A DNA stretch of 64,000 bases from Aspidiotus rigidus (taxonomy: Eukaryota > Arthropoda > Insecta > Hemiptera > Diaspididae), in the NCBI GenBank assembly GCA_035079385.1, contig JAVHKY010000027.1, positions 2,666,001 through 2,730,000 on the forward strand, written 5' to 3'. Positions 26,265 to 37,235 of the stretch are shown piece after piece. The notes beneath the pieces were generated by a model, which worked only from the letters and a program-made list of their open reading frames with translations, searched no databases and was not told where the DNA came from. The position numbers and the translations under genes are program-made. Position 1 is the first letter of the stretch. Every line of letters starts with the position of its first letter.

Positions 26265-29200
26265 TAAGAGGTTGTAAACAGATTGCACATCATACCTGCG
26301 TTCACGTTGATTTATAGCATAAAGTGTTGTGTAAAATAAAAAAAGGAGAATAAATTAGTCACTAGGGCCAACGTTAAAATTCAAAGAAAACTCGATGGCT
26401 TCTGTTACGAAAACGAGCAGAAAATAAAAAAATCGGTCATCTAGTGATAGTTGTATTTTCCATAGAACTATGATCCATCATAAACATTACAGACCTTCGA
26501 TACTCATCTTCTCCTGGAAGTCGGTTTAAACCTTATTTCTCGAATGATTGAAATTGTGATTCGAATTTTGAAATCTAGGAAGAGCCCTACGAAAGAATTG
26601 AAGGTATAGGATGCCAGTAACGTAACACGATGAAATATAAGATTATCGTAATATTTCATACTTAGCATGTCTAAGAGTGTCATTGCTACTACTGATTGGA
26701 TAGCGAAAAAACTCGTTCTCAATGGTCTATTTTGTCATACCAGGTCACATGTATCCATAATCAAAGAGTAAGATTTTTAAGAATTTCACTGCATGCCACT
26801 TCACGCATCCAACAGAAAACCAAGCTGCCGAAGATGAAAGTGAGATGAAAAGGCTTGCTTTGTGCTGTACCCAATAGCATTCAGAAAAATCTAGATGGAA
26901 GCGTTTCTCTCTTATTTTTTGATATTTGAAATAAGTTTCAGTTGATTTTTTTGTTACGAGTGCGGAAGCGAATGAACCGCAATGAAAGATGAAATCAGAA
27001 TAAAAACTGTATATCCGACTATTCATATTCTATTTCTAAATCCACTTTGATTGTGCTCGCGTAAACGAGACAAAAGATAACGAATAAGGGAGAAAGCAAG
27101 AGCGTATAGCATGAGGAAATTAAATTTTCACGGCTTGTTACAATTTGCGCAAATACTCGCGAAAAATAGCCGTATATACACCAGTTTTGGAATCTGTTAT
27201 AGTCCAGATATAAATAATTCGGAATACTACCTATATTAAATCAATACCAATTCAGTCGATTCTCAAACGTCTAAACGATATTCTCATAGAAGTAAAGAAT
27301 GATGTATATTTTGGTGATGATTATCAAGTAATTTTTGATTGGAGGTGATTAATCTGGATGAAGGTGAAGTAGAAATGTCATCCTTATAACTATACTAAAC
27401 AAATAAGGAAAAGTAGTACTATCGTTTGCCAATATGATCAAGAACCGAAAACGATTATATCGCGAGTACAATAAAATTGGTGTAATTTGCCGATATACGT
27501 AATTGATCATTCTATTCTAACTTTTCCAGAAAGTTATTTGAGCCCGCAATTTGAAGAGCGTATGAATAATCAGACGATCAATTTCTACAGTCAATTTATT
27601 TTTATATAGGCCTATTCCAATTCGCCCTAACTGTAGGTATGCTCCTTTGCGTCGAAGACAATCGTCTGATGTTGCCAGCTCACAATTTATTTTGTATAAA
27701 TTTAATTGTATTGACCAGTCATTCTAGGAGGAGAAGAATGAGATCCAGGAAATGAGAATGAGTCTGTGTGGTATAAGATTTGAATTGGTGGGCTGGGGGA
27801 GTGGAAGAAAACATTTCGAAGAACAGGTGGTGCGTAATTTTTGTGAGGAATGTAGAGAAAAAAAGAGCCGAAGGATTAAGTGCTCACGATTTGAAATCTG
27901 TCATTGGAGAACGATGAGTGCTATGAGAAAAGATGGTTGTTATATCTAAGAAATATGAAACACAATTTGCAGTCTGTTAGTAAAGGAAATAAATAAACGA
28001 AATTTTATTCGGTGAGCGTTCACAAATATAAGTCCATCCTCTGATATCTTCCATCTGAAATAAAATTGAGGCTGATTTTATCGATTCAAGTATTGTATTT
28101 TAAGCGCAAACTATTATGCAATGCTACCATCACGGATACTTGACTTTCTGCACAACAATAAACAATTCGCCATGTACGTACCCTTCGGCCACTCTGCCTC
28201 TAATTTTAATACGAGTGCACACGAGTGGTGAGGATTTTCGTCACCCGATATTTTTAAAAATCAAACATGTAGTTCAATGGATCAATGATATTATGGGCGC
28301 ATTAGTCCATTGTAATTTATTGCAGTCAGTGAGTAAAATGAATACCATTAATCGAATGTTCGACGAATGATTTGTCAGTGCGATGACGTACAAACAAGAA
28401 TAATAAATTTCTATTCTCAGTCCTCCCCTCTTTGATTTTTTTGATATTTTTATAGATGTACCAGTATGTGAATAGTATTGTGGATATATTCAACTCGACG
28501 TATTCAATTTAATCATAGGTCTACTATCAGTATGATGTACAGGAGAAGGTCCCATTGTACTCATCATACTCAGCCCGCACATTTTTCTCGAACTCATAGA
28601 TTTTTCGATAGAATGAGAATAAATGAAGCTACGTAAAATTGTGTGTTCGTCGCTGAAATCCCTTCATCTGCCTTCCTGTAGTCCGCGTAATTTTGTCGAA
28701 TCCGCGTCATATTATTTGTTGATCGCGCAATTTTAGGTACAACTGTCGTTGCAATGAATACGCAATTTCAGTTTTCGCCATACCTAATTTCGTTTCGCCT
28801 GAATGATATAATTTTGGGTATTTAGGTAACTCCCTTCGTCCTTTTATTTTTAATTTTTCCGTCGACGGTTAACGAGAGTATTTTGTTTAACGTTCGAGTT
28901 GACAATCGGTGGCTTTACTGCTCTAGTCACCCTCCAACCGTGATGAGATAATGCGTCGTATTGAGAAAAGTACGGTACTTCGATTGAAGTCGGCCGCTGG
29001 TATATCACAAAACAAACGAACATTGAAAAAAAGCCGATTATTATATTATTTTCGTTTTCATCGATGCACTATCAAGACCAGGGCTACAAATGAGCATTAT
29101 TTTCTGTCGTAGTCGCCGACCGACAAGCTGGCACGTGCTAAATGAAGACAGATGTTTTTCCGCGAAAACGACGACGACAACATTCACATTGAGATTGATA

Positions 29201-31060
29201 ATAGAAGGTTGGTAATAGAGCGTTTAACGAAATTACATAGACGGATATATTCCGCAGTTGGTCTCGAAGGAGAAGTTTGTCAGGTTAGAATCTGTCTTAG
29301 ATAGAGGTTTCATTTACGCTCAAATACACCGCAGTCTCATTACGTAAGTGCCGGTACTTCGTTATTGGGAATCTGTATTCATCCGTTTTTCTGTCGCCCT
29401 CACTCTCTTTGAATTCCACCCTTTTCGAAAGGAATTACACTCATAATTAGGCGAGAACAAGAAGTATTCGATGTAGATTATAGATACCACTGGCAAAGAA
29501 AACTATGCGACGTAAGTGTCACACTATTCTGACAGTTTCAGTATTTTCCTCTCTTACTTTCTCTTGCTTCAAAAAATATTATAGGTAACTACGATAATCA
29601 TCCTACAAACGACGTGTATGTCTTATTTATGATTCTCGATGGTCACTAATTTACTCACCTGTAAAACGTACCTACGAATGCGCACTCATCGAAATAACCA
29701 AAATTGACTTATTCGACATTTTTACGCGCATTCGTGCGATCAACACATACACATACAAAAATGATATTATCGACATCAATCATGATTTATTTTATTTTTT
29801 TCCCTTATGCTCAAGTTTCTTTCACGCCGGCATTTTCATATAACACAAAACATCACAAACTATTTTTTTAAAAATATTATAAATTGGGTTTTGTACTTAT
29901 TAAGATTAATAAGAAATACAGATAAAAAAAAAACACCACACCGTCGTTCACTAATTTATTTTAAAAACTACGACGACGATATTATTTACGAAAACAAAAA
30001 TTCAACGTTCCAAGTAAACACCCCGATGACGAACAAACTTGACACTTACGAATGAGATGTTCAACTGACAACGGGACCAAGAGGCAAAATGTGTTTCAGC
30101 AGGCTCCGCGAGAGAAGACCGGCGTTTCGCACGACCTCCGTGTCGCGTCGCGTCGCATCGCGGTGCAGTGTTGTCTTCTACGCAGTCGTAAAACAGTTTT
30201 TAACATTGGGCACGAGTGAAATCGCAGTCTACGAATAGTAAATAATATCCTACGAATACCTTCGTCAAAAGTTTATAATCGTGGTTTTGCGAATTGAATG
30301 GATGCTGCACTATTTGTGAAATGACGATGACGTATTTTGATTGCTGAATTATATCTATACTCGTCTCGGAGGTATTGCTTTGTTTAACGTCCGTCAATTA
30401 TGAGATCGCGTCGACATTGTCATTGATAGTGACAAACGTCTCCTCTATCGTTCTAATGACCGAGAATTGTGAGAAATACGATGTACATAATTATTAAGTA
30501 TAGAAGATAGGTTTACCTATGTATGTTCCCTCTATAAGGACTCGCGACGTTTCTCAAGAGATACTTTGATAGTTCTCAAAATCTCTCGTCGTTAACAGCT
30601 TCAGACACTTCACGAAGAAGGTTTAATCCGTATTGCTTGAAAGAATTAGCAATATGAAGGAATTTACGTTTGAGTAATCAATCATGTGATACGATTTTTG
30701 AAGCTTTCATATTTGATGCTGAATTATTGATTTTTTTTTATTTGGGGGAGAGAGTAGTATTACCTCTGAAAAATGTTTACGGTCCACAAATACATTGATG
30801 CGCTGAAAATACAATGACAAAACTTTATAATTTAGGTTCTCCCTCGTCCGCACCCAACTGAAGAAGAAAACTCCATTTTGTGTCCGGTACTTTGAGACAA
30901 ATGCTTCGTATGTATTTTTTTGTAAACTAATTTTTCTCCTTCAGTGAGAAAAAAAAATAGTTCAATGGACTACTGATTATAGATTTCTGGCGCGACGCCC
31001 AGCCACTGTGCAAGAAAAGGTATAATCCTACTGAAAAAAAACAGCTCAACTATAACAATA
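26265..31060. other. no recognisable gene; CpG-dense islet
   Basis: Mostly AT-rich non-coding DNA. A short CpG-dense patch at about 30110-30170 (repeated GTCGCGTCGC words) lies beside a minus-strand GTAAGT site (donor after 30050) and an arthropod-initiator-like TCAGTTG. It could be a promoter, but this is not supported further. Confidence 0.35.
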
Positions 31061-31502
31061 AACCTGTTTTATGAGTGAAATGGGATTTGGTATTGAAAAT
31101 TCAAGGAAGCCTAGACCTAGGTAAAGCTGGTATAAAGAAGGCTTAGACCTACTATAAGTCTAGTATAATATAGTTTGAGAGTCTAAATTTTCTCGAATCT
31201 CGAGCTATATATGATAGCTCGAGAGTTGAAATTTTTCCAAGTCACCTTTCCTATCATACATAGCTTGAGAGTCGACATTTTTTTAAGTCCCCCTCCTATC
31301 ATGTATGGCTCGAGAATCGAAATTTCAACAGGGAAACTCTTTTATGGAGGGTTTTTTGAGAAATTTGCCGTGTGCCGTCCAGCAAAAAACTTGGAAAAAT
31401 TTCGACTCTCGAGCCATATATGATAGGAGAGGGACTTGGAAAAATCTCGATTCTCGAGCTGTATATGATAAGAGGGGAACTTAGAAAAACGACGGCTTCC
31501 TT
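31061..31502. mobile_element. partial copy of foldback-like element
   Basis: It starts AACCTGTTTTATGAGTGAAA and is homologous to the left half of the complete element at 31504. It contains copies of a minisatellite unit of about 44 bp, built on CTCGAGAGTC and CCCCCTCCTATCATATATAG-like words. The units are direct on the left and inverted on the right of a centre containing GAGAAATTTGCCG and GCCGTCCAGCAAAAAA. It lacks the outermost terminal-repeat sequence and lies directly against the second copy. Confidence 0.6.
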
Positions 31503-31503
31503 A

Positions 31504-32121
31504 ACGAAGTTAAACGAGGAACGCAGGGAACCTGTTTTATGAGTCAAATGGGATTTGGTATTGAAAATTCAATGAAGCCTAGACCTAGATATAGCTAGTC
31601 TAAAGAAGGCCTAGACCTACTGTAAGCCTAGTACATATAATATAATTTGAGAGTCTAAATTCTTCTAAGTCCCCCTCCCATCATATATAGCTCGAGAGTC
31701 CGAATTTTCCGAAGTCCCCCTCCTATCATATATAGCTCGAGAGTCAAAATTTCAACAGGGAACCTGTTTTTTGGGGGGCATTTTGAGAAATTTGCCGGGC
31801 GCCGTGCGCCGTCCGCCGTCCAGCAAAAAATTTAGAAAAATTTAGACTCTCGAGCTATATTATGATAGGAGGGGGACTTAAAAAAATTTCTACCTCCGAG
31901 CTATATAATTATGATAGAAGGGGGACCTGGAAAAATTCCTATCATATGTAGCTCGAGATTCGAGAAAAATTTATACCCTCAAATTAAATTATACTAGGCT
32001 TGTAGTAGGTCTAGGCCTTCTTTACACTAGCTTTATCTAGGTCTAGGCTTCCTTGAATTCTTAATACCAAATCTCATGTGACTCATAAAACAGGTTCCAT
32101 GCGTTCCTCGTTTAACTTCGT
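31504..32121. mobile_element. foldback-like inverted-repeat element with TA flanks
   Basis: The left end ACGAAGTTAAACGAGG and the right end CCTCGTTTAACTTCGT are exact inverted repeats. Homology continues inward for about 150 bp per arm (roughly 31504-31650 and 31975-32121) with limited divergence. TA flanks both ends (31502-31503 and 32122-32123). Inside each arm the same minisatellite units as in the neighbouring partial copy appear in opposite orientations around a GCCGTC-rich centre. No transposase is encoded. Long composite arms resemble foldback elements; TA flanks suggest Tc1/mariner-type mobilisation. Confidence 0.65.
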
Positions 32122-32223
32122 TATTTTTTTTGTTTAATGGTATACATATCCATTTTATTGAATTAAATTTCAAGTTTTTAGGAATATCTTTAATTTTTCA
32201 CGTTTGAATACTGATCTCAAAAT

Positions 32224-32250
32224 TATTCCCCTTTTCTGTTTCAGGTAAGT
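32224..32250 (+). promoter_or_regulatory. recursive-splicing (ratchet) site
   Basis: A polypyrimidine tract (CCCCTTTTCTGTTTCAG) is immediately followed by GTAAGT, so a strong 3' splice site and a strong 5' splice site abut at 32244/32245. This zero-length-exon arrangement matches ratchet points known from long Drosophila introns. It would place this part of the window in a long intron of a plus-strand gene whose exons lie elsewhere. No function has been demonstrated. Confidence 0.5.
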
Positions 32251-34300
32251 TTGTATCGCCTAATCACTGTGGTGAGTTATTCAATTTATAAAATAGTTTA
32301 TGAAATTTTGTTGTGGATACTATGATCCTTTCATTACATTATTTTAATCGTTTGGGAAGTCGAGTTGGAATGTTTCCTAACTACATCGCGATACCAGACG
32401 AAAAATTCTTGTTCTCTTCCAAAGAAATTGGGATTTTTTTCTCTCGCGATTACATGCGGCAAAAATAAAGAATACATGAGCAACTTTTCTCGTCAATAAG
32501 CCCAAATTTTCTTCAGGAGAGGCCGGCCGGATTGATGTTTACGTGCTTAATGGAGACGACTGGGAAAACAATATGTATACTTTAGACTTGTATTAGATGG
32601 AGGTAAAATTTCTTCAGTAGTTTCATTTGTCTAGTCTATTGATTTTTTTGTGTGGCTAGTTATTGGATCCGATGGAATTTCTTTCGAGGGGCGGGGGAGT
32701 ACCGATTCAGCAATGCGCGTATTCATTCATGTTCATTTGGAAGAAATCTGAAAGTCAGTTTTCTGTTCGAGATATTTTCTTGGTGTTTTTGCACTGATGT
32801 TGAAGTTCGGCCTCGAAGATGATGAGATACAATTCGAAGTCGAAAATTTTGATTTAAATGTGCTTCGACCTTCGATCGTCATGAGGATCGGCACAAGGGG
32901 GACCGTTTCCCGAATCTTATGTTTCTGAATTCAGCTCAGTGGATTCTGAATATTCATTCTATCTATCTTCGAGAAGAATTATTGTAAAATACTCGTGAAC
33001 AATTATTCAGCTAGACTTATACTTGATGGAGGCGAGATCAGCAGAATTTTAGTGAGGCAGAGACAGAGAACGAACTCAAAACTGATTCCATGTTCAACAG
33101 TATTTTCTTTTATCGATCCATCGATCTCGCATTTTCCACTTAAGTAGCTTGAAGAATAGGGATGGCGACTGCTCATATAATAAGCTTATGCGACCGTATA
33201 CAGTGTCGCATCATCATATTATTTATATACCTTCGTTTCGTATAATCGAAATAATATCTTATCGCGAGTGTATTGTATTTGCGTACAACTAGGTATTAAA
33301 ATAAAATTGTGAAGCATATTTCGTTCTCGTCGCAAGAACGCATTCGCCGGTAAACGATAAAATTTTGAAGTTGTTTATTTTAAAGGGTGCGCTCTTACGA
33401 AAACGTACATACGGTAATGAAGTGTTAAACAAAAATATAGCATATAAATGTATTGTATACACGTGAGGATATAACCTCTAGCTCGCGCGTGAATGTTTCC
33501 TCAATAAATTACCATTATTTAGTCTTCTTCTTCTTCTTCTTCTTTTTCTTCGTCGTCGTCGTTGTCGTCATCGCATCTTCGAGGATGGAGCGCATCTTTT
33601 CTCTCTTGGCTATGAAAACGGTATGACATACATACATATGTATATATTATATACAAACAAACATATCGTAGAAATATTCGGCAGTAACTCTATTATCATG
33701 GCGTGTACGGGAATGAGGAAAAACGCGCTATTTTCACCGCGAATTATTAAAATCGCTCAAATCTTTCAACGTCAAACGGTATTATCGAAGTCGAGTCGGC
33801 TGGATTAAAGTACCCGTATGCGGCGCGTGACGACGACGACGACGACGACGATGAAACGTGCTTACTTTCCTGTTGCTCATTCGTTTTTACGACACTTTCC
33901 TCGTATACCACGTAGAAAATGAGTCGATAATTTCGTAATTCTTTGCCGTCGTCATCAATCGAGTTTTTTTTATCTTGATTGATAGGTACGGAGGCTACGA
34001 AACCAGCTAAGAACCATTAATGTTTAGGCTATCGAAGTTCGTTTGTTTTTTCTTATGCACTTTATATTACCTTATCATTCAAGTACAACGTATATCAACG
34101 ACGACGGCGACAATAATTTCGATAACAAATATAAGGAAAATAATTTAAGATTTCACTTCGTGCCTAATCCTAAAACAACTCGATTGGGCGCGCACAAAAA
34201 TACACTGTTTTGCTCGTTCAAAGTTTAGGACCAGTCCTTGTCATCGTTACCCGCTTGTGATGAGACCAAATGGCTCATCCGCGCTGAAATTCAGCCGAGC
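32251..34300. other. no recognisable gene; trinucleotide repeats
   Basis: Non-coding, with TTC/GTC-type runs at about 33523-33570 and a GAC run at about 33823-33851. The base composition changes to markedly AT-rich after about 34.3 kb. Confidence 0.5.
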
Positions 34301-34416
34301 AAAAGTCAAATTCACATGTGATAGTTATAAAATTTAACAGAATAATGCGATGCGTTTTCTCATAATACTACTCTTCCACGCCTTTAAAGTAAATAATAGT
34401 AGTATAGTTATATTCC

Positions 34417-34758
34417 TTCTGGCGCACTTAGAAGCACTTATGAATTTCTCTAACGCAGGGATCATTTTACTATTTTTTAAAGCAAAATCAAACCATTTTC
34501 TCATAACTTTTCTTCCAAGATAGATAAAAAATTTCAGAGTTTTTGCATCAATTTTCTATCTTTTTATCATAATTAAATCTCTCTTGCGAGAGCTACATTC
34601 CAGCCCTCCTAAAAGGCAGGAAATTTCTTTCTGGCGCACCTACTCATTTCTGTAACACAATGGTCATTAAGAAGAGCACTTATGAATTTCTCTAACGCAG
34701 GAGTCATTTTACCATTCGTTAAAAAACAAAATCAAACCATTTTCTCATAATTTTTCTT
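34417..34758. repeat. imperfect direct repeats at left edge of AT-rich block
   Basis: A segment of about 85 bp (GAAGCACTTATGAATTTCTC...) at 34431-34514 is repeated at 34671-34758 with few changes. The preceding word TTCTGGCGCAC occurs at 34417 and again at 34628. A diverged third piece lies at about 34639-34666. They mark the left part of the virus-derived block and could be a remnant terminal or regulatory repeat. Confidence 0.6.
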
Positions 34759-34931
34759 TTACACAGGTTCGGTAATTTTTAAACTTTTGTATCAAATTAT
34801 ATCAATTTTCCATTAATTATTCCTCTTTTTTCTAACTCCCAGGGAGAGCTCAAAATTCTTTCCTAGTGCAATAGTAGTACACCTGGGACTTCAGCACATT
34901 CATTCCATTCACTTATCTTCAAAATATATAA

Positions 34932-35255
34932 TTTGTTCAGAAAACATTCAGGTTACTTGTATTTCACATCTTCATACTTTTTCTCGAATATTTTATCAAA
35001 TTTCAAAGAAAAATCATTGATTATCCAGACGGTACATCCATACCTCCTGAAGTTATGAAATCATGACTACTCAAAGCATCAATTCTCCAGGGTCCCTGAT
35101 GTCGACCTCTAAATATTTTATTCAACGAATATTTCCATATGTATACGTATTCACTTATAAATGTATTTGATGTACATCCAGAATATTCTCAATTAATCAA
35201 GCAGCTTCTACCGTATTTACAAGTTGAAAATGGTGTTATTGAAAAGAAAGTATAA
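34932..35255 (+). pseudogene. AT-rich block gene remnant 1, product unknown
   Basis: One frame runs from after a TAA at 34929 to a TAA at 35253 and is interrupted only by TGA codons at 35064-35066 and 35097-35099. The part from about 35015 onward looks coding: a Tyr-Pro-Asp-Gly-Thr stretch, then a helical segment rich in Leu, Gln and Glu before the stop. No start codon is visible, so the 5' part is missing or frameshifted. No family is recognised. It lies upstream of remnant 2 on the same strand. Confidence 0.4.
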
Positions 35256-35303
35256 AACCTTTAAGTAAATCTAGTCTACAAATGTTTATTGACTTAGAAA
35301 AAT

Positions 35304-35648
35304 ATGGATACTTGTGAGAGCAGCTTGGTCTTGTACCAAGACAATGTCTATGAAGTTCATTTTGAAGGAAATCCTGAAGAGTATATGGAAGTTATGAGAG
35401 CAATCAAAAATGCAGAAATCATGTTTTTAGGTGGTAGACCACTTTGGGATGATATTTGATTTCATGATCCACAACCTGAAGGTGACCTGGGATTTGAATC
35501 GGGGAATGAATCAGATATAGAGATAATCAATGAACCAGATAGTAGCTTACTATCAGCTAGCACATCTTGTGATAATATTAATAACTTGGGAAATAAATCT
35601 AATCAGGGAACAGAAAATAAATCTAATCATGGAACAGAAAATAAATAA
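35304..35648 (+). pseudogene. AT-rich block gene remnant 2, acidic protein with one internal TGA
   Basis: An ATG at 35304 opens a 114-codon frame ending in TAA, with a single in-frame TGA at codon 52 (35457-35459). The product is acidic, with many Asp, Glu, Asn and Ser. Its C-terminus is built from a 24-bp tandem repeat (starting at 35591 and 35615) that repeats an Asn-Lys-Ser-Asn-x-Gly-Thr-Glu motif. No domain is recognised. It is either a pseudogene with one nonsense change or a gene from a system that reads UGA as an amino acid. Confidence 0.45.
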
Positions 35649-35744
35649 ATGAATAAATAGTGATTATTTTTTAAACTAGAAATATACCTAAGTTATTTCA
35701 ATCAACTTTTTTATATGCTTATTAGAATTTTTCTATATAAATAA

Positions 35745-35996
35745 ATGATAATTGAATTTCTCAAAATGGAAAATCAAAACAATAATACTTGCATGCAAGA
35801 TTATTATAATGTTTATGATCCTGGTGATGACTATGAAGAAGAATATGAAAAATTTGTTCGAAAATGTAAGGATAGAACAAGGGAGAGAATGAGAGAAAAA
35901 GATAGAATAAAGATAGATAGACCTATTAATAACTATGATAAATCATCTATAAGAGAGGATGATTTTGAATCAGATATTGACTCAGAGGAGGGTTAA
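35745..35996 (+). CDS. AT-rich block gene 3, small acidic/charged protein, unknown function
   Basis: An intact 83-codon frame; a second ATG at codon 8 may be the real start. The middle is rich in Asp, Glu and Tyr and is followed by a dense Arg/Lys/Glu helix and an acidic tail (DFESDIDSEEG). It lies 96 bp downstream of remnant 2 on the same strand and ends in TAA. No family is recognised. Its composition matches the surrounding virus-derived block rather than the host sequence. Confidence 0.45.
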   Translation: MIIEFLKMENQNNNTCMQDYYNVYDPGDDYEEEYEKFVRKCKDRTRERMREKDRIKIDRPINNYDKSSIREDDFESDIDSEEG

Positions 35997-36093
35997 TTTT
36001 CTGTATAATCATCTTTGGTATATTTAAATTTTTTATTTCATTTTCAATAATTCTTGATAAACCGATCAAATGAGCAATAATCCATAGGACAAC

Positions 36094-36106
36094 CCTGCTT
36101 TGCAGG
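36094..36106. terminator. small hairpin CCTGC-TTT-GCAGG
   Basis: A perfect 5-bp stem with a 3-base loop in the AT-rich gap between converging genes. Placement suggests a transcript-end signal; the function is inferred. Confidence 0.35.
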
Positions 36107-36272
36107 CAAATATTTATGATAAATTTAGTATATTTTTCTATTTTTATCCTTGGATAAATCTTGAATTTAAGGATCCATTATATCATCATATTTTTATCAT
36201 AATATTTTATCAATAGTCCAACGAAGTTGAACCTACTAGAAATGTAGAGTGTTTTAAAATATGGTAAAATCT

Positions 36273-36311
36273 GCAGGACAAGCCTGCTCATGTTGCTGAT
36301 ATAAGTCAGCA
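36273..36311. terminator. pair of small hairpins between converging genes
   Basis: Two perfect stems lie almost side by side: GCAGG-ACAAG-CCTGC (36273-36287) and TGCTGA-TATAAG-TCAGCA (36294-36311). Their stem words resemble the hairpins at 36094 and 37162. They sit between the plus-strand genes ending near 36.0 kb and the minus-strand genes ending near 36.5 kb. Confidence 0.4.
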
Positions 36312-36532
36312 GATGGTGATGTATGGTGTATATTGAAGTCAAATTTATTTAATCCAACCAAAGAATCTCCTTAGACCTCCATTTATATTGAATAAATAGA
36401 AAAGTTGAAAAAATGACAAGAGAGTGGGTCAAGGTCTATGTTTGTATGTCTTTTAAAGAGTTTTCATTATATTTACTTGGTGAATCATACTATAGTAATA
36501 CCTAGTTTATATTATTATTTCACTTTTTACAA

Positions 36533-36703
36533 TTAATACCTCACATCCAATTTAGGAGGTACTTTTAATCCTATTCTTTTCAACTCTTTTCTAAAATTAT
36601 TCACTCAATTAACTAACAGATTTTCATCGTGTTTAAACTCTAAATATTTTTTGAGAACTTTCTCCCAATTATCATAATTATTGAAGTTCTTCAATCAATT
36701 CAT
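36533..36703 (-). pseudogene. AT-rich block gene 4, small basic protein with two internal TGA codons
   Basis: An ATG at 36703 opens a 56-codon frame ending in TAA at 36533. The only interruptions are TGA at codon 3 (36695-36697) and codon 33 (36605-36607). Each TGA follows an AAT (Asn) codon, and so does the one TGG (Trp) codon in this frame. The rest is a Lys-rich, helical-looking peptide. Its start overlaps the end of gene 5 by 26 bp in another frame, as in compact viral genomes. No family is recognised. Confidence 0.4.
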
Positions 36704-36797
36704 AATTTCTTTTTATATGTTCGATTATACATGATTTTGTCTTTTCAAATACATCTTTTTGTTTATTTTTATCGGAAATTGATTTATGACAAGGCAT
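36678..36797 (-). CDS. AT-rich block gene 5, small Lys/Glu-rich protein, unknown function
   Basis: A 39-codon ATG-to-TAA frame, rich in Lys, Glu and Ile, with two cysteines. It overlaps the start of gene 4. It is too short for family recognition, but its composition and overlap suit the block. Confidence 0.3.
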   Translation of the reverse strand: MPCHKSISDKNKQKDVFEKTKSCIIEHIKRNYELIEELQ

Positions 36798-36995
36798 ATT
36801 AGTCGGAAGAATCAGTCAAGATATTCAACTCTTTATTTATACAATTAAAAAATAAGAAACAACTATTTTCACCGATCAAGAAAATCTTTATTATTAGCAA
36901 CATTTTGTACACATTATTGTACTTTATCTGTCTAATATGAACAGGAAAAAATATAAAAAGAAGAAAATTATGGTAACTTATCACTAAGTATTTAT

Positions 36996-37134
36996 TTATT
37001 TTCTAGATATCTCATTATCTTCTTTAGTTTCTAAATTATTTTCTTCCAGATTTATATCAAAGATCAGGCTCAGTTTGAAATTGATGTAATTCATTGAAAA
37101 AATTCATAGTTGCTTTAAAATTTCTTATATCCAT
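36996..37134 (-). pseudogene. AT-rich block gene 6 region, two overlapping small frames
   Basis: A frame from ATG at 37134 runs 32 codons to a TAA at 37036, with one internal TGA at 37057-37059. A second frame from ATG at 37094 is open for 32 codons to a TAA at 36996 and is rich in Glu and Asn. Either two short overlapping genes or one frameshifted gene is possible. Both lie just downstream of the polymerase remnant on the same strand. Confidence 0.3.
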
Positions 37135-37161
37135 AAATACTCTCAGCAATTACTAAGACTG

Positions 37162-37174
37162 TCAGCAAAGCTGA
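37162..37174. terminator. small hairpin TCAGC-AAA-GCTGA after the polymerase gene
   Basis: A perfect 5-bp stem with a 3-base loop, between the polymerase stop at about 37236 and the next minus-strand frame at 37134. It shares its stem word with the hairpin at 36294. Confidence 0.35.
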
Positions 37175-37235
37175 TCGGCTCACTTTTAATGAGACTATTA
37201 TTCATTTTTTATAAATTCTCTTATATGTTTTATGA

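Noticed and set aside
30105..30175. CpG-dense promoter with first exon
   Set aside because: A GTAAGT site and an initiator-like word are present, but the implied exon would be under 20 bases and no coding sequence can be linked to it.
31200..31980. CRISPR-like array of regular repeats
   Set aside because: The repeats are diverged, occur in both orientations, have no unique spacers and belong to a foldback-type element in a eukaryotic context.
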